In this document: piece after piece, positions 44,643-56,474 of the stretch
Position numbering within the stretch: the stretch's first letter is position 1
Layout of the letters: each line of letters opens with the position of its first letter
Source: Berberis thunbergii
Taxonomy: Eukaryota; Streptophyta; Magnoliopsida; Ranunculales; Berberidaceae
Length of the DNA: 64,000 nucleotides
Assembly (NCBI GenBank): GCA_003290165.1
Contig: QNQO01002082.1
Location: 89,134 to 153,133 of the forward strand
Reading direction: 5' to 3'
Notes under the pieces: generated by a model
What the model was told of the DNA's origin: nothing
Database searches by the model: none
The model's input: the letters and a program-made list of their open reading frames with translations, nothing else
Made by a program: the position numbers and the translations under genes

Positions 44643-45889
44643 GGGTGGGCATCCCATCCCGCGATCCCGTTCCCGTCCCGATCCCGTCCCGTCCCGTCCC
44701 GATTTTTTCGGGTCTTAATGGGATTGAATAATTTCATCCCGATCCCGTCCCGTCCCGATCTAGAATGGGATGGGATGGGATGAAGATTTTCAATCCCGTC
44801 AATCCCGTCCCGTCCCGAACTAATTTTTTAATATTAATTATTAATATTTTTATTTACTTATTTATTTATTTTATGAACATTTGCATAAAATGTTTAGGTT
44901 TCCAGGCTTCCAGCAGGCCCAGCAAGCCCAGCAGGCTTCCAGCAAACCCAGCAGGCCTTCCACTTTTGCATTCATATGCATATTTTTCGTAACACCATCC
45001 AATGCACACCATGTTAGTAACATGATACTATATGGGCCAATGTGCTCATAATATGCACTATATATGTGCCAATCACCTGTGTGGCTACTATAATTTTTGG
45101 TATTCATGTTGTCGCTGCGGCGAACTTTTTACAAGTATTTGGTGCTAATGAATTAGAATGTTTCATATATAGTGCATGCTATACTATAGTGGTTTGGTGT
45201 ATGGGTCCATTATCATTGAAAAACCTTAAGGAATTGTTCGCAAAACCTGGATAAGGCTTGGGTCCAGAATACATGGGTCATTCCTTGTCTAGGTACTGAC
45301 TCAATTTTGCTTCATGCAATGTGAAAAGAACTTGGATCAAATCCATCACCTAGAAGCTAGAACTTGGCCCTTAGTCAAGACTCAAAACTAAGAATTAAGC
45401 CCAACTCAAACATCAACACCATGATGAGCGAGTGAGCTTTGAGGAAGTCATTGATAATGCAAGTTATATTTATTGTTTGTCAAGGCAACAAGGAAAAAGA
45501 AAACAATGATCGATTTTCTGAAATCACACTCAAGAACATGGTTTGGTACCCAATAACCCTTATATTCTAAATGATCTTTTACCTCTAGTGAGTGATATTA
45601 AACAACCAAGCAGGCCCAGCAAGCCCAGCAGGCCTTCCAGCAGACCAAGCAGGCTTCCAGCAGTCCCAGCAGGCTTCCAGCAGGCCTTCCAGGCTTCCAG
45701 CAGCAGCAGCAGGCTTCCAGCAGTCCAGGGTTCCCGCTGATCCCGTCCCGTCCCGTCCCGTCCCGAACCCGTTTGGGATGGGACGAGGTTGGGATGAGGT
45801 TTTTCCCATCCCGTCCCGTCCCGATCCCGTATGAACGGGATGGGATAGGGATGGACATATCTCGTCCCATCCCGTCCCGTGCCCACCCC
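44643..45889. mobile_element. hAT-like non-autonomous insertion with CCCGT subterminal arrays
   Basis: The ends are GGGTGGGCA and, reversed, GGGGTGGGCA, matching the (G)GGGTGGGCA termini common in plant hAT elements. Both ends carry arrays of CCCGTCCCGT and CCCATCCC. Copy I has the uninterrupted site (GCACTTGCTTTACTGCATAT, about 30336). The flanks rejoin exactly without a duplicated target, so an 8-bp target duplication is not demonstrable. Inside are two GC-rich minisatellite patches (44900-44955 and 45604-45728) built from CAGGCTTCCAGCA. No transposase. Confidence 0.65.
45604..45728 (+). repeat. CAGGCTTCCAGCA minisatellite
   Basis: About nine degenerate units of 13-15 bp, GC-rich in AT-rich surroundings. 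A smaller patch of the same unit lies at 44900-44955 in the same orientation. Plus-strand frames would read repeating QAFQQ and minus-strand frames LLEAC/GLLG. I treat these as chance ORFs. Confidence 0.8.
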
Positions 45890-47090
45890 TACTGTATATA
45901 ATTTAGAAAATATATACTTATAATTTTCTAGTAATGTTCTCAATTTGTTTAAACATTATCATTATCAAACCATTTGAAAATCCCTAACTTAATTGCCTTA
46001 TTTCTCAGTCAGTAGTCTCTTGTAATCATACTTAAAACGTGCCTAATTATAGTAAAACTTACCAATCAAACTTGTTGGACATTGAATTGACAAGTTAAAA
46101 ACATGGATGGATAGTGTGTGTACATGCTCTAAATTGTCTAACCAGTCACACCGATGTATGTCAAGTTTCATTTTCATAAATAGGGAATGAAATTATGTAA
46201 GGTGATGAGTATGGTCTTTGTTCATGTGTGGAATGGACAGTCTCAAGGAGGTGTGAGACATTTTTTGAAGAAGATACCCTCCATTCATTGTTTACCACTG
46301 TAACAAGACACGTATCCTTGGAAACAAACCTTGAAAACATGCCCGCTGAACCTGTAAATCATGAAGAAAGTACACGTGGTTGTTAGATAGGGAAGGAGCT
46401 CCTTGCTTTGTTTTACAGGACCTTTTATTCTCATAATTGATTACAAAATTTAATGATGAATTAGTGAGTAAACTTCAAATTAACTTATATTTAGGTGGAT
46501 TGATAAGTGACCCTCTAATTATGATTCCAAGCAATCAAGCACACCCTAAATTTCATTTCCCGTTTTGCCTTCTCTATTCTTAATAATTACTTGTAAAATC
46601 AACAGGCCAATTAAGAGTGTCCAGGGTATCTGTGTCTTTTAATTAAAAAATATTATTACATATTTGTTTTCAACCTAATTTTTTGATTTCAACAATGCCT
46701 TCCCAACTTTATAATATTTATAAGAAAAAATCAAAAAGTTGTAAAAGTGACAAAAGGTGTTTTTGTCATTAAATGAAAACTACTATTATATTTATTTTAC
46801 ACTTTTGCCCTACCGAATTCAGATTATTTATAATCAAACTCATCATCTCTCAATATTCATTAATTATACCTAAGCTCCTAATATAATTTATTTGAAGCCC
46901 TCCCATTATCTACAAATTATAAATAGACCCTTACATAATAATTTTTGGAAATTTCCATTTTTCCAATGATAATTTTATGTTTATCATTAATATTCCAATT
47001 AACATACTACTGTTTAAGTTTCTAATAAAATTAAGGCCAATGATAAATTTATGTTTATGATTAATTTTATCTAACCAAAGCTGGTGTAAG
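45890..47090. other. copy II intergenic, no gene
   Basis: Colinear with 30340-31560. Contains the unoccupied sites of the copy I SINE (about 46552). Confidence 0.55.
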
Positions 47091-47143
47091 AGAAAATATT
47101 ATGTATAACTATTATATGGATAAAAAAATACTATCTGGCAATC

Positions 47144-47640
47144 TCAGAGACAACGACTAATTGGTCGTATAGTTCCATTCATTTGTTTAGCGTAAACTAG
47201 TTTATTGTGAGTATCAATAAACTGGCTACGGGCATATCCTACTTCTAAATGGGACTTAGTACATCCTGTATCTATCATTGCTATTATATCTTTTGTTTCA
47301 CCACTAGGAAATTGTATTCTTGTAAAAACACACAATAAGTTAGTTGACAGTAGTAAATAAGTTTTTTCAAATCTTTAAATAGGTGTTATTTCTTTTATTT
47401 TATGAAATTCATCGACTAGAGGTTTAGTATTTTCTAAAGCCTGATATTCATTGAGTTTAGTCTCTAAACTGGGTAGAAAAAGTTACAAATTTTCTATTTC
47501 TGTTTGTAAATTTGTATTTTCGTTTTTAGGTATTTTGTCTATTTTATATGATGAAATTTTTGCTTTTGTAATTCAAAATATTTTTCTCATGCTCGAGTTT
47601 TGTTATTTATATTTCTATTTGATGTTGTGTTAGTGTTTGT
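47144..47640 (-). pseudogene. retropepsin-like protease relic with preceding coiled-coil-like stretch
   Basis: 47335-47144 encodes TRIQFPSGETKDIIAMIDTGCTKSHL, an aspartic protease active-site motif (DTG) with flanking strand. The DNA upstream on the minus strand (to about 47640) reads, with stops, as a Lys/Glu/Leu-rich helical stretch. Either an LTR-element or an endogenous pararetrovirus (caulimovirid-type) polyprotein would have this layout; the sequence does not decide. It is broken by several stops and lacks neighbouring domains. Present only in copy II. Confidence 0.5.
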
Positions 47641-48085
47641 TGTTCATTTTTAATGTCTACGTTAAATATTAATTAAATTTTTTTTTTACAAATTTCTTTT
47701 ATACAAAATTTATATTTGTGTCGATTTTCTATATTTAGAAAATAATTACAAATATAACATCTTATATTGTTAAAATCTTATTTATGTATGAATTCATGTT
47801 GGTATTTTGGTAATTCTTCTAATTGTATTTTATTTAGGTTTTTTTTAGTTTGACAATCATTCATTTATACTTATTAGAGTTTAACCCTCGTTTTCAAAAC
47901 TATTTTAGTCTAACCCTCATTTTTTGACGGAACCGTTAAGTCCACGTCATTAATTGGTCAAATTTAACTTTCGAACCTTTTTATCCTTACCTTAGGTTAA
48001 ACTAATGCAAGTTAGTTTTCAGACCCTTTTATCCTCACCTCGTTAGTGGTTCAACCCAAGTTACCTTGGAAGCAGTGAACCCAAC

Positions 48086-48706
48086 TGATGATACATAAAA
48101 ACGGTCACATCCTTGAGCCATACACGTGTCATGATGATCTTGAGAAATTACGGGCCCCAGCATCAGCCCAACACTTATCCGGCACATGCGATTCTAAGTT
48201 CGCCTAATCCAGTTCGCCAGACGAACCCGAACTCTTACAACATACTCAACCCACACATCTCACAACTATCCTCAATACCCATAAGTCATACTAAGGCAAG
48301 TATCTCGAGGATCAGCTTCGGACGAGCAACTACAACGACTCTTTGCTTCCAACTATGAAGCAAATACCATAGTAAATTCCACAAAGGGAAACTTCCATCT
48401 ACGGATTGCTTTTGGATTGGGAACTATCTCCCACATATTTAGGAGCACAGAACTAATAGGGAATTTTCCTCCTATAACACGACTCCTAACTAGATAAGAA
48501 TCTCCACTATAAATAAGACATGAGATTGGTAAGCTAAGGTATGCTAAAAATTTCATGTTTACAACATTACGCATTCCTCAGATCCCTATCTGACTTTAAC
48601 ATCGAAGTGCCATCGGCCACCACAATGGTGGTTTGTGGCTCATGTGCGTTACTTGTGCAGGTCAGCAAGACTAGGTCAAAGTAGGGAGTGAAAAATGACT
48701 GCATCA
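48086..48706 (+). repeat. 5' LTR of the plus-strand gypsy element, copy II
   Basis: 621 bp. Starts TGATGATACATAAAAACGG, ends GACTGCATCA, with a TATA-like CTATAAATAAG near 48510 as candidate promoter of the element. Confidence 0.88.
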
Positions 48707-48726
48707 TTTGGCGCCGTTTGTGGGGA
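48707..48726 (+). other. primer-binding site
   Basis: TTTGGCGCCGTTTGTGGGGA immediately follows the LTR. Its GGCGCC core matches the site in the minus-strand remnants. Confidence 0.8.
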
Positions 48727-48779
48727 CTACAAAGTTCTTAACTTCTCACTAGCATCGTCTCCCTTCAAAACCTAGAGAG

Positions 48780-50140
48780 ATGGTGACCACTAGGTCACGC
48801 AAAAATGGAAAACAAGGGGACACGTCAAACGTTCATGCTGACGCAACACCATCTCTTTCAGCGGTTCCGGTCATGCACGGGCAACAGACTTACGCCCTCG
48901 CGTCGACAACAACAATGATGGACCACATAATCGATATGTTGTCATCTCAAATACAACATACCGCCAAGGCAGTTGAGGCTCTCATGCGACAAAATTTGCC
49001 ACCTACTAATGGAGACTAGGAGCAGCACAAGCCTCCGTCTCTAGAGGATGGCAAGGACCAAGCATAGGAAAGCCAAACACCTGCTAGTTTTTATTGGACT
49101 AGGGGAGGCTGCACGGCTAACGCTGAGCCAGCCACCAGGGTAGAGAGGCTCGACCCTCAGAACCTCCTTCGCAGAGGGGCGCACGACCCAGACGTACTGT
49201 ACCGCCTCTCTGTTCCACCATTTGTGGACCAGATCATGAATGATGCCCTTCCGAGGAAGTTCACTTCCCTGAAGCTCGACTTTTACGACAGAACCACCGA
49301 TCCATTGGACCACCTGCGCCATTACAAGCACGTAATGACCCTCAAAGAAGGGTCTGAGTCGGTGATGTGTAGATTTTTTTCCCACTAGCCTGAAGAAGTC
49401 AGCACTGACGTGGTTCCACAACCTTCCGTCGAAGTCGATCGATTGCTTCAGGATGTTGTTAAAGGAGTTCCTGACACGCTTCGTTGGGAGCCAACGATTT
49501 CAAAAAGGCCCATACTACACACTCTCTCTAAAGTAGAGTTCCCACGGGAGTATCAGAGAGGATGTCACACGCTTCAACAACGAGCTGACTCTCATTGACG
49601 GATGCAACGACGACACGGCCGTGACAAACTTCACTGCGGGCCACAAAAAAGGAAAGCCTTACGAAGACCTCACCTTAGAGTCCCCTTCTGGACATGATAG
49701 ATCTCTTCAAGAGTGCTAAGAATCACATTACCTTGGAGGAGCTGAGAACCGTGAAGAGGGAAATCGAAGGCGAGAAGAAGCCCTCTGCTCTTACCGACAA
49801 TGAGGAAAATAGACGCGAGGATGAAGAACGAAGCAAGAGAAAATGCAGTGACAACATGTCGGACTCTAGTCAGTTTAGGCCACAGAAAGCATCCAACTAC
49901 ATTGGATCCATAACTGTGACACCCCTCGATTCCAGCCTGTCGGACGTACTAAACTTCATGAAAAACTGGGAAGATCTGAAGTGGCACCGAAGCAGCGTGG
50001 ATACCCAGCCAAGTGTGACAATGGCAAGTACCGTGCGTACCATAAAGAGGGTGGCCACGACACCAACAACTGTAAGAGTCAGAGGTATGAAGTTGAGTAT
50101 AGGATCTGCAAGGGAAAACTGAAAGAATTCCTTAACTCTG
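48780..50140 (+). pseudogene. gypsy gag, copy II
   Basis: Starts MVTTRSRKNGKQGDTSN at 48780 (79 codons open), then stops and frameshifts. The core is FVDQIMNDALPRKFTSLKLD, TTDPLDHLRHYKHVM, SALTWFHNLPSKSIDCFRM. Near the end (about 50000-50110) KYRAYHKEGGHDTNNC is the degenerate zinc-knuckle-like motif of these gags, with one Cys replaced. Capsid/nucleocapsid by family; not translatable as one protein. Confidence 0.88.
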
Positions 50141-50318
50141 AGAAGCGACAAGAACGAACCAGGGATCGGAGGGAATCGGTTAAAGAAATAGAGAATGAGA
50201 CTCTAGCGATAATCTACGTCTTTCATGGAGTCGGATCGAATGGAGATCAGTCGTACAAGTCTTGCAAGCAGACCTTATTGGAGATGCGGACACAACCCAC
50301 AAATGAGGACAGACGCAT

Positions 50319-50760
50319 ATGCCACTAGAGGATTTAAAGCCTCATTCCCACCTTGACCTTTATGGACAAAGACCTCGAAGGAGTCTAAACGCCGCACAAC
50401 GACGCCTAGTCATCTCTGTCTCCATTGTAAGGTGGGAGGTGAAAAGAGCTCTAGTGGACACAGGAAGCTCGCTCAACATCATGATCTACAGTGTGTACCA
50501 CATTATGGATTTCAAGGAAAAAAACCTGATTCCCTTGAGTCACTCGCTGATTGGATTCAGCGGGGAGAAGTGCTTCCCTCTCGGAAAGATAAAGTTAGCA
50601 ACAATACCAGGGCAGCCATAGCTAAGAAATGTCCTGTTTCTGAACTTCATGGTAATAGATGCCCCACCAATGTACAACCTTATCTTGGGAATACCATGGC
50701 TCCACCAAATGGAAGCAGTAGTCTCCACACTTCACTAGTACGTTAAGTATTCTGCTAATC
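50319..50760 (+). pseudogene. gypsy protease, start of pol
   Basis: A 100-codon frame with a normal aspartic-protease active site (EVKRALVDTGSSLNIM), then GFSGEKCFPLGKIKL. After a frameshift it continues FMVIDAPPMYNLILGIPWLHQMEAV, the conserved end of the gypsy protease. RT should follow but is deleted. The intact catalytic Asp contrasts with the Gly in remnants 2 and 3. Confidence 0.85.
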
Positions 50761-50839
50761 ACTCTTAAGGGACAATACGTGGAGACCAACCTACAACACA
50801 AGGTTTCCATTATGCACTGAAACAAATAGAGAGCTCCCA

Positions 50840-52669
50840 GATCCAACTGAATCTTATGGAGCATCCTGAACCAGTGCCAGGTCGATTAACAGCGGAGGCA
50901 CAACAATCAAACCATATAAGAGAGGCTGAGGCAAACGAGAACACAACCCCTTGACCTTTACAAGGTTTACTCTTTAGTTACCTCTGTAACGCCAACAAAT
51001 CTTGACAGTCCGCTGGAGAATGCTAACTATCTGCTAGGGCCATCTAAGTTCACATCAGGGCCAAGATCAATTTCTCTCAGTCAACAGTTAGTCTATTTTG
51101 ATTGTTTATTTCCCTTTCCATAGTCAATGTAGAGTTTTAGTTCTTAAAGGCTTATGTGATTTGCAATCATTTAAGAAGTAAAAAATGGATTACGAAAACA
51201 AACTCTAGTGATTACTCGAAAGATATAACAACAAGCGCCTTGAGGCGGATACAAAGACTACATACTATAAGCATCTGAAATTAGTACAAAATGAAGTAAA
51301 ATTCGCTTAGACGATCTAACTACGTAATGGTATCCGAAGAAAGCTATGCAGACCTTTCGATGCGAGCAATCTGCATGTGAAAAAAATATATGCGAACGGA
51401 CTTCGCTCGACCCCTTCCCAAAATAAAGACAAGGTGTCAGAGGGGATTGAAAGGACTGAGCGGCCAATTGCTCCGTGGAATCACTCAAGGAAAGTGCCCG
51501 TACAACAGCGTTGTAAACCTTACAACAGACTGTTGATTTCCTAAAAATACATCCCACCCCACTTACTGACTTTCTCAAATGGTTTTGGTATCCGGGGGGG
51601 GGGGGGATGGAAGAAGGCAGATGAGGATGGCCACAAGCAGCGACCCTGTCAAGGTCTCCCAGTGCTGTCAAGTGAGGCCACCTTTCCCATGTGTGATACC
51701 AAGAGTGGCTGAGAGCTACCACACCTGGAAGCATCGTACAAAGGCTAATACTTCGATCAACCATTGGTTAGCAGCGAGATCCATGCACACACGAACACAA
51801 GCAACATGAAGTAACACCAGGGCATCTCCCCTGGTAGGAAACCCATACTACTCCGCAATATGAGAAGAAATTATGAGATCTCAATAGATCAACTACGTGC
51901 CCACCCAGAATAGGTGACCATGTATAACAACAACTATCGTCATGCCTGGTCAGTTCAAATGTTAGAACATTCGGAGACTCCATTGTTAGAGATTTTCCTT
52001 CAGCCTTTGGAAAAGCCAAAGCATTTTCTTCAAGCAAGAACATTATAGGCGCTTTACAAAAGATACCGTATGGGAAGTGAAAAGAGAGTGGTTCCCAAGG
52101 AAACCAATCAGACCACGTTCGTTCAATTAATGGTGTTGCACGCAAAACCCATCAATTGAGAAGGGTAACCGATACTCAACCGTTCTGCAGCTTACGTCGT
52201 ACATGTGTCACTGTGCGATCTATGTCATACACATAGCGCAACCAAACAGGAAACCCTAACTCTTCCTCTACGGGCCCAAATGCTCGGCCCACCATTCAAA
52301 CAATATTATGATACATGCTTGGCATGAGCACAAATTCAATCAGCCTTCACGTGCGGATCGTACCTACAGATCGCTGTTTCTTTTTAGGTAATGTTATCCA
52401 CATAGTACGCGACACTAGCAGACATGGGTTCCCATGCCCTCAAACAGGCAAGCTTAGTCAGCCCAAAGATGATGACCTATGGCTTCTGGTACGTCCCGAC
52501 ACCTAATCCGCCCAGTGGGGATCCATATGGTCTAGGAAGTGGGAGTCTAATTAGCACTACCACGTCTGGTGACGATGACTTGCCAGGGATCATTGCCCCC
52601 TTCGCGGTCAATGATCACCGAACCCGATCAGGTAAACCTAGTCGGTGACGACTAGCAACCAAAAGTTTT
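50840..52669. other. element 3' region, no recognised coding
   Basis: Lies between protease and subrepeats. Contains a 14-G run (51594-51607) and minus-strand ORFs (51258-51764, 51768-52145) without known motifs. A diverged relative of the 127-bp unit may be at about 52520-52560 (GGATCCATATGGTCTAGGAA). Confidence 0.5.
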
Positions 52670-53515
52670 GATCAAAGCCCAGACCTGTAGCCCCCAATGC
52701 GCGGGCGTAGATGGTTTGGAAGGTAGGAGCCTAGTCAGTCCTGAACTGATTCGACAGCTCACCACAGGGCCACTACTTTTTAGCGTGGTCGCCAAATTAC
52801 CAAACCCTGAACTTGTAGCCCCCACTGCACAGGTTAGATAGTTTAGAAGGTGAGAGCCTAGTCAGTCTTGAACTGATTTCGACTGCTCGCCATGGGACCA
52901 CTGCTTTTAAGTGTGGCCGCTAAATCACCAACCTTGGACTTGTAGCCCCCACTATCTGGGTGTAAATAGTATAGAAGGTGGGAGCCTAATCAGTCGTGAA
53001 CTGATTTTGACGGTTCGCAATGGGACCACTGCTTTTCAACATGGCCGCCAAATCAACAACCATGGATTTGTAGCCCTCACTAGCGTGTTGAGATAGTCTA
53101 GAAGATGGGAGCCTAGTCAGTCACAAACTGATTTCTATGGTTTGCCATAGAATCACTGATTTTCAGCGTGGCAGCCGAACACTCCCAAATTTATAGCTTA
53201 ATGCGCACAGGTGTAGATTATTTAGACGGTGGGAGCCTAGTTAGTTCCGAACTGATTTCGACGTCTTGTAACAGGACCCTTGCTTTTTAGTCTAGTCAGT
53301 GAACCCATTTACTTAGGACTTGTAGCCCCCACCGCATGGGCATAGATGGTTCGAAAAGTGGGAGACTAGTTTAGTCCTTGACTGATGTCGACGACTCGCC
53401 ACAGGACTACTGCTCTTCAGCGTAGTCGCCAAATCTTTACTCTCTGAACCTGCAATCCATATTGTTCGGACATAGATGGTTCAAAGGTGGGAGCCCCAAG
53501 CAGCTCACCACGCGT
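52670..53515. repeat. about 127-bp tandem subrepeats, six and a half units
   Basis: Units start ACYTGTAGCCCCCA near 52683, 52811, 52938, 53065, 53188, 53317 and 53447 (partial). Each holds GGGAGCCTAGTCAGT, GAACTGATTTCGAC and GACCACTGCTTTT. Divergence is moderate (roughly 15-25%) and variable. They lie in the 3' region of a Tat-like gypsy element, where such arrays are known and can seed satellite DNA. Confidence 0.9.
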
Positions 53516-54059
53516 CCACCGCGCTTCTTCAAAACAACGGCGACAAATATGAATATAGCTGAGTTAGCGTCTTCACGATCAAACGGACTGCTCATTCTAA
53601 TATCAGCACAGGCCACTTGGGCCGATACATAAATCATCCAGCAAGAACCTGGGTAAATGCTACATAGAATGTCAACCCGAGCTTACAACGCCTGACTTGG
53701 CACAAACGCTTTGACACATATGCTCACCCATAGCAGCAGCTGCAGCCGACCGATCAGACAAGCAAGGCAAGCCTCAAGCAGCTTAATTTGGGGACAAAAC
53801 ACATCTCGGGCAACCCAACCCTAGCTAAGCTGTCCACATCGTGCCCATCATCGGACATGACTACACAACAAGATCCTGGGGCATTTACAATATAAAGCGG
53901 TCAAGCTCTCTACTATAGACATACAACTTGGCATCCTATTAGTTCAACCAGCCTATGTCAAAGCAAGATGAAACGAAAAACATGCAATAGAGACAACAAG
54001 CACAAAATTGCTAAAACTGTTTTCATTAACGGTCAGAATGGAAATGGTACAAGTACACA
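53516..54059. other. element 3' region after subrepeats, no gene
   Basis: Short ORFs at 53437-53637 and 53968-54189 have no motif and run against the antisense ORF. Confidence 0.45.
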
Positions 54060-55385
54060 AATTTTACTCCATATTAAGAGAAGGTACAAAAACATAAGAG
54101 CTAGGTCTATTGGAGGAATGAGCATAAGCTGCATCCGCACGCACCACGATCTGGGCATCAGAGCCCGAACCGTCCTCTTCATCCGATAACACAAAGGCAA
54201 CAGACAAGTCTACATACGATATCTTCTTGTAACGACCAAGGTCCCATTCCAGATGCACTTCCATCATCAATGTCAGTGGCTCTACCCTACCGTGGATGAC
54301 CCAACGGAACTTGCATCTGCCTTATTCCAGCAGAAGCTCTTCATCTCGCGCCTTCAAGTCAGTAAGGTCACGCTCCAACGGCTCCAACTTTTCAGTCAAT
54401 GTGTCAACCTAAGACTGCTCTGTGGCCAGACTGCTCTTCACGGTGCTGAAATCATGCCACTCCAGTTCGAGTTGGTCTTCGGCCTTCCTTGCCTCTCGAG
54501 CATTAAACTCCACATCGAATTCCAGTTGCTGCTTCTGGCATCCCAGTCAACCTCCTTCAAAGCATTCTTTTCAGCAAGATACCGCAGTTCAAAACACACC
54601 TTAGCCACACTTTCCTGCGCAACCTCTACATCTCAGCTAATCCGACTCAACTTCTACTTGAGTTCGTCTATCTCAGACACTGCCTCTGCCAAATTATGCT
54701 CAAGGGCCTCTAGATGAACCCTTTAATTCTCAGCAGCTATGGTTGACTAATCCAACATCTTCTCTTCAGCCTGCTTCTGCAGTTACTCAATTTCATAGAG
54801 CGCATCAGAGTACAACACCTGCATGTGCGAGAAGACATGCTTCATTGTGTATACTCTCTCACAAGTCACCTCAACTTTTATCCCAACAACGACCACCTGG
54901 CTCAAGTGAGACATGCCGAGCATAATGTACTTTAAACCCTTATCCATACACCTTTTCAGCATATCCTCCTCGGGTTCGGAGCGCAATCCATCAGCCAGCT
55001 GTGACACCTGTTTATATGCTTCCTCGAAGCATACTCAACATCAACCTCTTGGTGTCAGACTTGAGAACTCATTCTTACCAAGTCTAGTGCAAATAGGCTA
55101 ATCTGCACGTTCGTATGAAGTTTTTCCTGATCAGGAATCACGCCGACACCACCCTTCGTAGTTGTAATTGTTTCCCAGGCTCTTCTCTGCGACCTTTCCC
55201 TTGTCACGAACAACCGACCCTTTAGTACGAGATGGTTGGACATGGTCTGAAGGAAGAGGAGGAAGATAATTATCCAAAGGATCCTCCAATACTTCTAGCT
55301 GTGGCCTGAAACGAGATGGTGAACAACACGGACTACAAAGAAACTTAGCCTGTGCCACGACCACTTTTAGACGGCTCCATAGTGT
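54060..55385 (-). pseudogene. antisense accessory ORF of the plus-strand gypsy element
   Basis: Broken by stops. The most informative piece (55007-54783) reads MDKGLKYIMLGMSHLSQVVVVG, aligned residue by residue with IDEGLQYLMEGITHLTYAVVMG of remnant 3's accessory ORF. Downstream is a coiled-coil-like stretch (LEALEHNLAEAVSEIDELK) and an acidic C-terminal end (54270-54064). The function of these ORFs is unknown. The conserved antisense position is the notable point. Confidence 0.75.
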
Positions 55386-55434
55386 TTTGCTCCTCTAGGG
55401 TAAGATGAGTAGTGAGAAACCTTCCTACAAAACA

Positions 55435-55558
55435 TATCATAGTCATAATACACCATTATATATATATCAACACAACACATTTTCTATCTTAAGAAAAGAC
55501 ATGTAGTTCTTATTCAATGATCGAATGAGCATTTTAATTTCTTCCCTTAAGGCATGCA
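55435..55558. other. flank of gypsy remnant 3, shared with copies I and II
   Basis: Matches 26466-26600 and 38115-38244, showing that remnant 3 sits at the same ancestral insertion site. Homology starts abruptly at the 3' edge of the preceding element. Confidence 0.8.
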
Positions 55559-56120
55559 TGATGCGTCCAAAATCGTCATCATGTCAGTTTGACCTGCAAA
55601 ACAGATGTTAGACTACAAATGATCAACCTTTTTGGTAGCCAAAGGTACTCCGACGCTTAAGTCAGCAACTCTATTTGAAGAAGGAAGTAATTTGGGACAA
55701 AACTCAATTAAAGTTGCATACATGTGTCGAATGTTATCTTTACATTTTATAATGGTGGTGGCTAATTCTATGCGGACTTAAGTATGTGATGCACAACGGA
55801 AGGATATGTTTCTCGTAACAGTCTCATCCTTAAATGGAGAGTGCGTCCATGGAGGCAAAACTCCCTCCACGACCTCTTTTTGGTGCAACGTTCATCTTCT
55901 TTATGAGAAACTCGTGTTCGGAGCTTGGATTCAGGACTATGATTCGTTCGGGGTTTATTTATGTCTTGTCCTTGGTGGGCCTTGTCTGGGCCTCTTTGAT
56001 TGACTTTATTCTTCTTGGGTTTTATGAGCTGGCTCAACAGAATTGGACGCTTATCCTCATGATGGATGTTCTCTGCCACTTGTAGGGCCATGATGATCGA
56101 TATATTTTGGTGTATCATCA
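55559..56120 (-). repeat. 3' LTR of remnant 3
   Basis: 562 bp, plus-strand start TGATGCGTCC, end GTATCATCA. Purine tract (CTAAGGGGGGAATAGA on the minus strand) at 56121-56136. Confidence 0.88.
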
Positions 56121-56474
56121 TCTATTCCCCCCTTAGTTAGTGGGTATGTTCATGTATCCATTAACTGTGTGGCCGGTTGTGTTTTGAATTTTGCATTACA
56201 GCACCATTTAGTGTTCTTGCTATCTATGCGGCTGTTGGTCTCCTCCAATGTTTCATATGTGTGCTCATTTTGGCACAATTTCTGGGATTTCATGCGACTG
56301 TCATATCTTGCACGTTTTCCCAAGAGCGGACTTTTCGCTGCTTGTCCTTATAAACGGAGAAGTTGAGTGTGTTCTAGTTCCTTTTGCACATATTCTCATT
56401 TTCTTAGTTGTTAATTATTTGATTCCTTGCATTCATTCCATAGTCATGGTCTAACTTCAAGATTTTGAGCGACG

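Larger units (their letters stand above)
37400..49800. repeat. segmental duplication, copy II
   Basis: Colinear with copy I (25780-33990) and more complete in the middle. It contains gypsy remnant 2 with both LTRs and the full plus-strand element start. It carries one insertion absent from copy I (44643-45889). Confidence 0.85.
48086..55434 (+). mobile_element. plus-strand Ty3/gypsy (Tat-like) element lacking RT, integrase and 3' LTR
   Basis: 5' LTR (48086-48706), primer-binding site, gag, protease, then directly a long 3' region with tandem subrepeats (52670-53515) and an antisense ORF (about 55380-54060, minus). No RT, RNase H or integrase is found between 50840 and 52670. At 55434 the sequence changes to the flank of remnant 3 and no 3' LTR is present. 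Antisense accessory ORFs and hypervariable 3' subrepeats are known from the Tat lineage. Confidence 0.8.

Noticed and set aside
45543..45943. Overlapping ORFs on both strands rich in Gln/Ala/Pro or Leu/Gly/Trp
   Set aside because: All are translations of the CAGGCTTCCAGCA minisatellite and CCCGT arrays. No start context or conserved domain supports a gene.
51258..52145. Two long minus-strand ORFs in the plus-strand gypsy element
   Set aside because: No recognisable motif. They are not part of the accessory ORF that aligns with remnant 3, and I cannot separate them from chance.
52670..53515. CRISPR-like regular repeats
   Set aside because: Units of ~127 bp are contiguous and diverged with no unique spacers, in a plant retrotransposon. 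A tandem subrepeat array fits better.
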